The notes below the pieces were generated by a model, which was not told where the DNA came from, made no database searches, and worked only from the letters and a program-made list of their open reading frames with translations. Below, in pieces: positions 61,514-64,000 of a stretch of 64,000 nucleotides of DNA (position 1 is the first letter of the stretch; every line of letters begins with the position of its first letter). The position numbers and the translations under genes were made by a program. Source of the stretch: TMED109 sp002684605 (lineage in GTDB: Bacteria > Pseudomonadota > Alphaproteobacteria > TMED109); NCBI GenBank assembly GCA_913046335.1, contig CAJWSU010000002.1, forward strand, positions 62,001 to 126,000, read 5' to 3'.

Positions 61514-62362
61514 ATGAAAGATAAAGAATATATTCAGAAAAGAAGAAGTTTTATATTTTGCCCTGGAAATCGACCAGATATGATACCTAAAGCCTTAAAG
61601 TCTGGCGCTGATATGGTATGTATAGATTTAGAAGACGCAATAATACCAGAGCATAAAAGTTTATCAAGAATTGAAACTATAAAAGCTTTTGAGAATATAG
61701 AATCTCCTACAGGAGTAGAGACTTTAATTAGAATTAATGATGTGAATAGTGAAGATGGTAAAAGAGATATTGATTTAATATTAAACGCTAAAAACACAGC
61801 TTCAGGATTAATGTTGCCAAAAATTCAATCAATAGAGGAAATAATTACATTAGAAAATAAAATTAAAGAAAAAAATAAGGATTTAAACTTACATATTATT
61901 ATTGAAACAAACCAAGGTTTAGAAAATGCTTGGTCTATTGCTCATTCAAGTTCTTTAATTAAGTCTTTGTTATTTGGAGGAGTTGATATGAGTGCCGACT
62001 TAGGATGTAATGGAGATTGGTTTTCGCTTTTATATGCTAGATCAAGGGTTGTTCATGCTGCTGCTGGTGCAGGTATTGATAGTATTGATGTGCCTTTTTT
62101 AGATCTAGAAGATATGAAAGGTATGAATACAGAAGCTCAAAAGTCAAAAAATTTAGGTTTTTCTGGAAAAGGGTCTATTCATCCCAAACAAATTGAACAG
62201 TTAAATAAGGTTTTTACTCCTTCTGAAGAAGAAATTGCATATGCTAATAAAGTCATTAAGGCTTTTAATGAGGCAAGTGATGGTTTAGTAGTTGTTGATG
62301 GAAAACTCATTGAAAAACCAGTTTTAAGGACAGCTCTAAAAACTATAGCAAATAGTAATTAA
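61514..62362 (+). CDS. CoA-ester lyase, CitE/malyl-CoA lyase-like
   Basis: HpcH/HpaI aldolase-fold enzyme. RRSFIFCPGNRPDMIPKAL holds the CoA/substrate arginine, MVCIDLEDAIIPEHK an acidic Mg-binding segment, ETNQGLENAW the Glu ligand, and FGGVDMSADLG the second acidic site. GKGSIHPKQIEQLN is the CoA-binding loop. The 282 residues match stand-alone CitE-like proteins, which can cleave malyl-CoA, citramalyl-CoA or beta-methylmalyl-CoA, or act as thioesterases. It lies 12 bases after phnZ, so it may be in the same transcript; whether it handles the C2 or C1 product of phosphonate cleavage is unknown. Confidence 0.87.
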   Translation: MKDKEYIQKRRSFIFCPGNRPDMIPKALKSGADMVCIDLEDAIIPEHKSLSRIETIKAFENIESPTGVETLIRINDVNSEDGKRDIDLILNAKNTASGLMLPKIQSIEEIITLENKIKEKNKDLNLHIIIETNQGLENAWSIAHSSSLIKSLLFGGVDMSADLGCNGDWFSLLYARSRVVHAAAGAGIDSIDVPFLDLEDMKGMNTEAQKSKNLGFSGKGSIHPKQIEQLNKVFTPSEEEIAYANKVIKAFNEASDGLVVVDGKLIEKPVLRTALKTIANSN

Positions 62363-62363
62363 T

Positions 62364-63131
62364 CTATCTAAGTTTTTTTAAAAACTCTTGAACTCGTTCT
62401 TTTACTTCAGGAATATCATATGATGTTTCTGCTTCATAATTTAAGCCCTCAATTTGGCCTTTATTGCGGGCTGCAGAGTAAAGGTCTTTATATGCTTTTA
62501 TTGAATTAGGACTATTTTTAGCTATATTCTTTGCAATATCATGAACCTTTGTTCTCAATTCATTTAGTGGAAAGGCTTCTAAAGCTATTCCATATTCTTT
62601 AGCCTGAATTCCTGATATTGTTTTTGCTGTAAAGGATAATTCCTTTGCGCGCATAATTCCAACGTATCTAGGTAATCTCTGTGTTAGGCCCCAAGAGGGT
62701 CTAAAACCCAAAATAGCATGAGTATCGCCTAATTTTGCCTCATTTGCTATATATATAAGGTCAGCTGATAAAGCTAGCTCTAAGCCACCTGTATAACAAA
62801 AACCATTAATCATAGAAATTACAGCTTTAGGTGAATCTTCTAGTAACTTTATTACCGCATTAGCATACGTATCTAAATCTTCTCCTACGCCTCCACTTGA
62901 AATATCTGTACCATTTTCTTCTAATTGTCTTAAGTCTACTCCTGCGGAAAAAGCTTTTCCAGCACCGGTAAGAATAATTACACTTATTGTATCATTTTTA
63001 TTAAGATCTAATAATGCTGCTTTTAAATCTTTTAATAGCTCTAAAGATATCGCGTTCATTCTTTCAGGTCTATTAAGAGTTATTTCAGCAACTTTATCGT
63101 TTATATTAATTGTAATATTTTTATTTATCAT
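62364..63131 (-). CDS. Enoyl-CoA hydratase/isomerase family protein
   Basis: Crotonase-fold protein of 255 residues. GKAFSAGVDLRQLEENG forms the first oxyanion-hole and CoA segment, and MINGFCYTGGLELALSADL the second. The catalytic-Glu region reads DTHAILGFRPSWGLTQRLPRYVG, with no Glu at the position hydratases use (the usual KFGxxPExG/GTxPGxGG pattern is altered), so activity may differ. I start at ATG 63131, 10 bases after the preceding ligase stop; an earlier start would overlap that gene and add a non-conserved, basic extension. It probably forms a two-gene unit with the acyl-CoA synthetase. Confidence 0.87.
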   Translation of the reverse strand: MINKNITININDKVAEITLNRPERMNAISLELLKDLKAALLDLNKNDTISVIILTGAGKAFSAGVDLRQLEENGTDISSGGVGEDLDTYANAVIKLLEDSPKAVISMINGFCYTGGLELALSADLIYIANEAKLGDTHAILGFRPSWGLTQRLPRYVGIMRAKELSFTAKTISGIQAKEYGIALEAFPLNELRTKVHDIAKNIAKNSPNSIKAYKDLYSAARNKGQIEGLNYEAETSYDIPEVKERVQEFLKKLR

Positions 63132-63141
63132 AATACATTTT

Positions 63142-64000
63142 CTAACTAACTTGTTTTTTGTGACCTTCCCAAAAAGGTTCACGTAAAGTTGTTTTTAATA
63201 TTTTACCTGCTCCAGATAATGGCATTGGATCTTCTCTAAAAGATACAGATTTTGGACATTTAAATCCAGCTATAAGCTTTTTACTATGTAAAATAACATC
63301 ACTATCATTAATAGTGCTGCTTGGGTCTTTCCTTACTATAGCATGAACAGCTTCTCCCCATTCTGCATTAGGTATCCCAATTACTGCACATTCAATGACT
63401 CCATCTAATTGGTAAATAGCATTTTCTACTTCAGCAGAATAAATATTTTCACCTCCAGATATAATCATATCTTTTACTCTATCAACTATATAAACATAAC
63501 CTTCATCATTCATATATCCTCCATCTCCAGTATGCATCCAACCATTTCGAAGTGCTTTATCACTTAGTTCTTTTTGTCTCCAATAGCCTAGCATAACATT
63601 GGGCCCTTTAGCTGCCACTTCACCAACTTCACCTCTAGATAATTCATTATCGTTATCATCTACTATTTTAATTTCTACTCCAGCCACCGCAAGTCCAGTA
63701 GACTTAAACAAGTTTGCTTTGGGGCCTTCAAATACATGGCAATCAGGCGGAGCTATTGTAAGCAGTGGTGCTGTTTCTGTCATGCCATAGGCATGAGCAA
63801 AAGCACATTTAGGAATAACTTCCATGGCTTTTATAATTACAGATTCTGGCATAGGAGATGCGCCATATGTAATTTGTCTTAAGCTTGATAAATCATATTT
63901 TGTAACATCAGGATGGTTAACAAGCATATTTATCATAGTAGGCACCAAAAGAGTATCTGTTATAGCATAGTCTTGTATGCTATTTAATACTGCATCAGGA
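63142..64000 (-). CDS. Acyl-CoA synthetase (AMP-forming), 5' end missing
   Basis: C-terminal part of an AMP-forming ligase that activates a carboxylic acid to its CoA thioester. The frame is open to base 64000 (upstream codons read PDAVLNSIQDYAITDTLLVP), so the gene starts beyond the window and the ATG near 63948 is internal. Core motif A5 is AYGMTETAPLL, A7 WMHTGDGGYMN, A8 YIVDRVKDMIISGGENIYS, and the catalytic A10 lysine is in SGAGKILKTTL. Substrate is unknown; long- or medium-chain fatty acids are common for this subgroup. It lies 10 bases before the hydratase gene. Confidence 0.93.
   Translation of the reverse strand, partial: PDAVLNSIQDYAITDTLLVPTMINMLVNHPDVTKYDLSSLRQITYGASPMPESVIIKAMEVIPKCAFAHAYGMTETAPLLTIAPPDCHVFEGPKANLFKSTGLAVAGVEIKIVDDNDNELSRGEVGEVAAKGPNVMLGYWRQKELSDKALRNGWMHTGDGGYMNDEGYVYIVDRVKDMIISGGENIYSAEVENAIYQLDGVIECAVIGIPNAEWGEAVHAIVRKDPSSTINDSDVILHSKKLIAGFKCPKSVSFREDPMPLSGAGKILKTTLREPFWEGHKKQVS

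Noticed and set aside
63142..63182. Longer start for the enoyl-CoA hydratase overlapping the ligase gene
   Set aside because: It adds 17 non-conserved basic residues and overlaps the ligase 3' end; ATG 63131 is directly after it.

Overview
The window looks like ordinary chromosome from a low-GC (by eye about 30%), marine-type alphaproteobacterium. The evidence is the housekeeping order (trigger factor, clpP, clpX, lon, HU, tRNA-Val, tRNA-Asp), a compact mreBCD-mrdA-rodA block, several periplasmic-binding-protein transport systems (TAXI/TRAP, a TakP-like DctP protein, PhnCDE), many acyl-CoA and SDR enzymes, and very short intergenic gaps. The lineage is an inference; no rRNA is present. I see no insertion sequence, phage, plasmid or CRISPR array, and no gene-free stretch longer than about 220 bases apart from the tRNA gaps.

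Layout. 1-7000 (+): the 3' part of leuA, then the rod-shape/elongasome operon mreB-mreC-mreD-mrdA(PBP2)-rodA. 7004-15889 (mostly -): an ABC-F ATPase, tRNA-Lys, a nitroreductase, a rhodanese (+), an ACR3-type permease, a malate/lactate dehydrogenase-like enzyme, a D-amino-acid transaminase, an exported MhpD-like protein, an alpha/beta hydrolase and an O-acetylhomoserine sulfhydrylase-like enzyme. 15978-19082 (+): a 3-hydroxyacyl-CoA dehydrogenase, a cysteine synthase and an SDR with an altered catalytic tetrad. 19250-26927 (-): an SbmA/BacA-like transporter, a TAXI-type TRAP transporter with fused permease, a flavin reductase, an SDR, an enoyl-CoA hydratase, a nitroreductase and a small exported Sel1/TPR-like protein.

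26999-33535: a self-contained TonB uptake module (ExbB, two ExbD, TonB, outer-membrane receptor) on the - strand, with a divergent porin. 33549-38005: NAD(P)HX repair enzyme, an Lrp-type regulator and a divergent homodimeric 2-oxoacid dehydrogenase E1 (AceE-like) with an Lrp-like operator between them. 38097-44695: tRNA-Leu, then the proteostasis block tig-clpP-clpX-lon-hup, a clear terminator, tRNA-Val and tRNA-Asp. 44751-54814: metabolic genes including pdxA, threonine dehydratase, an FMN-dependent 2-hydroxyacid oxidase beside a TakP-like 2-oxoacid-binding protein, two GSTs, two exported orphans, a GYD protein, an acyl-CoA dehydrogenase and TenA.

54845-56330 (-): a sulfite dehydrogenase pair (SorA-like molybdoenzyme plus a small c-type cytochrome). 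56464-62362 (+): the most interesting region. A CmcJ/NvfI-type oxygenase and a decayed enolase-superfamily-like remnant are followed by a tight phnD-phnC-phnE-phnY-phnZ cassette. The cassette is predicted to import an organophosphonate and cleave its C-P bond oxidatively with two iron oxygenases; a CitE-like CoA-ester lyase follows. 62364-64000 (-): an enoyl-CoA hydratase and an acyl-CoA synthetase cut by the window edge.
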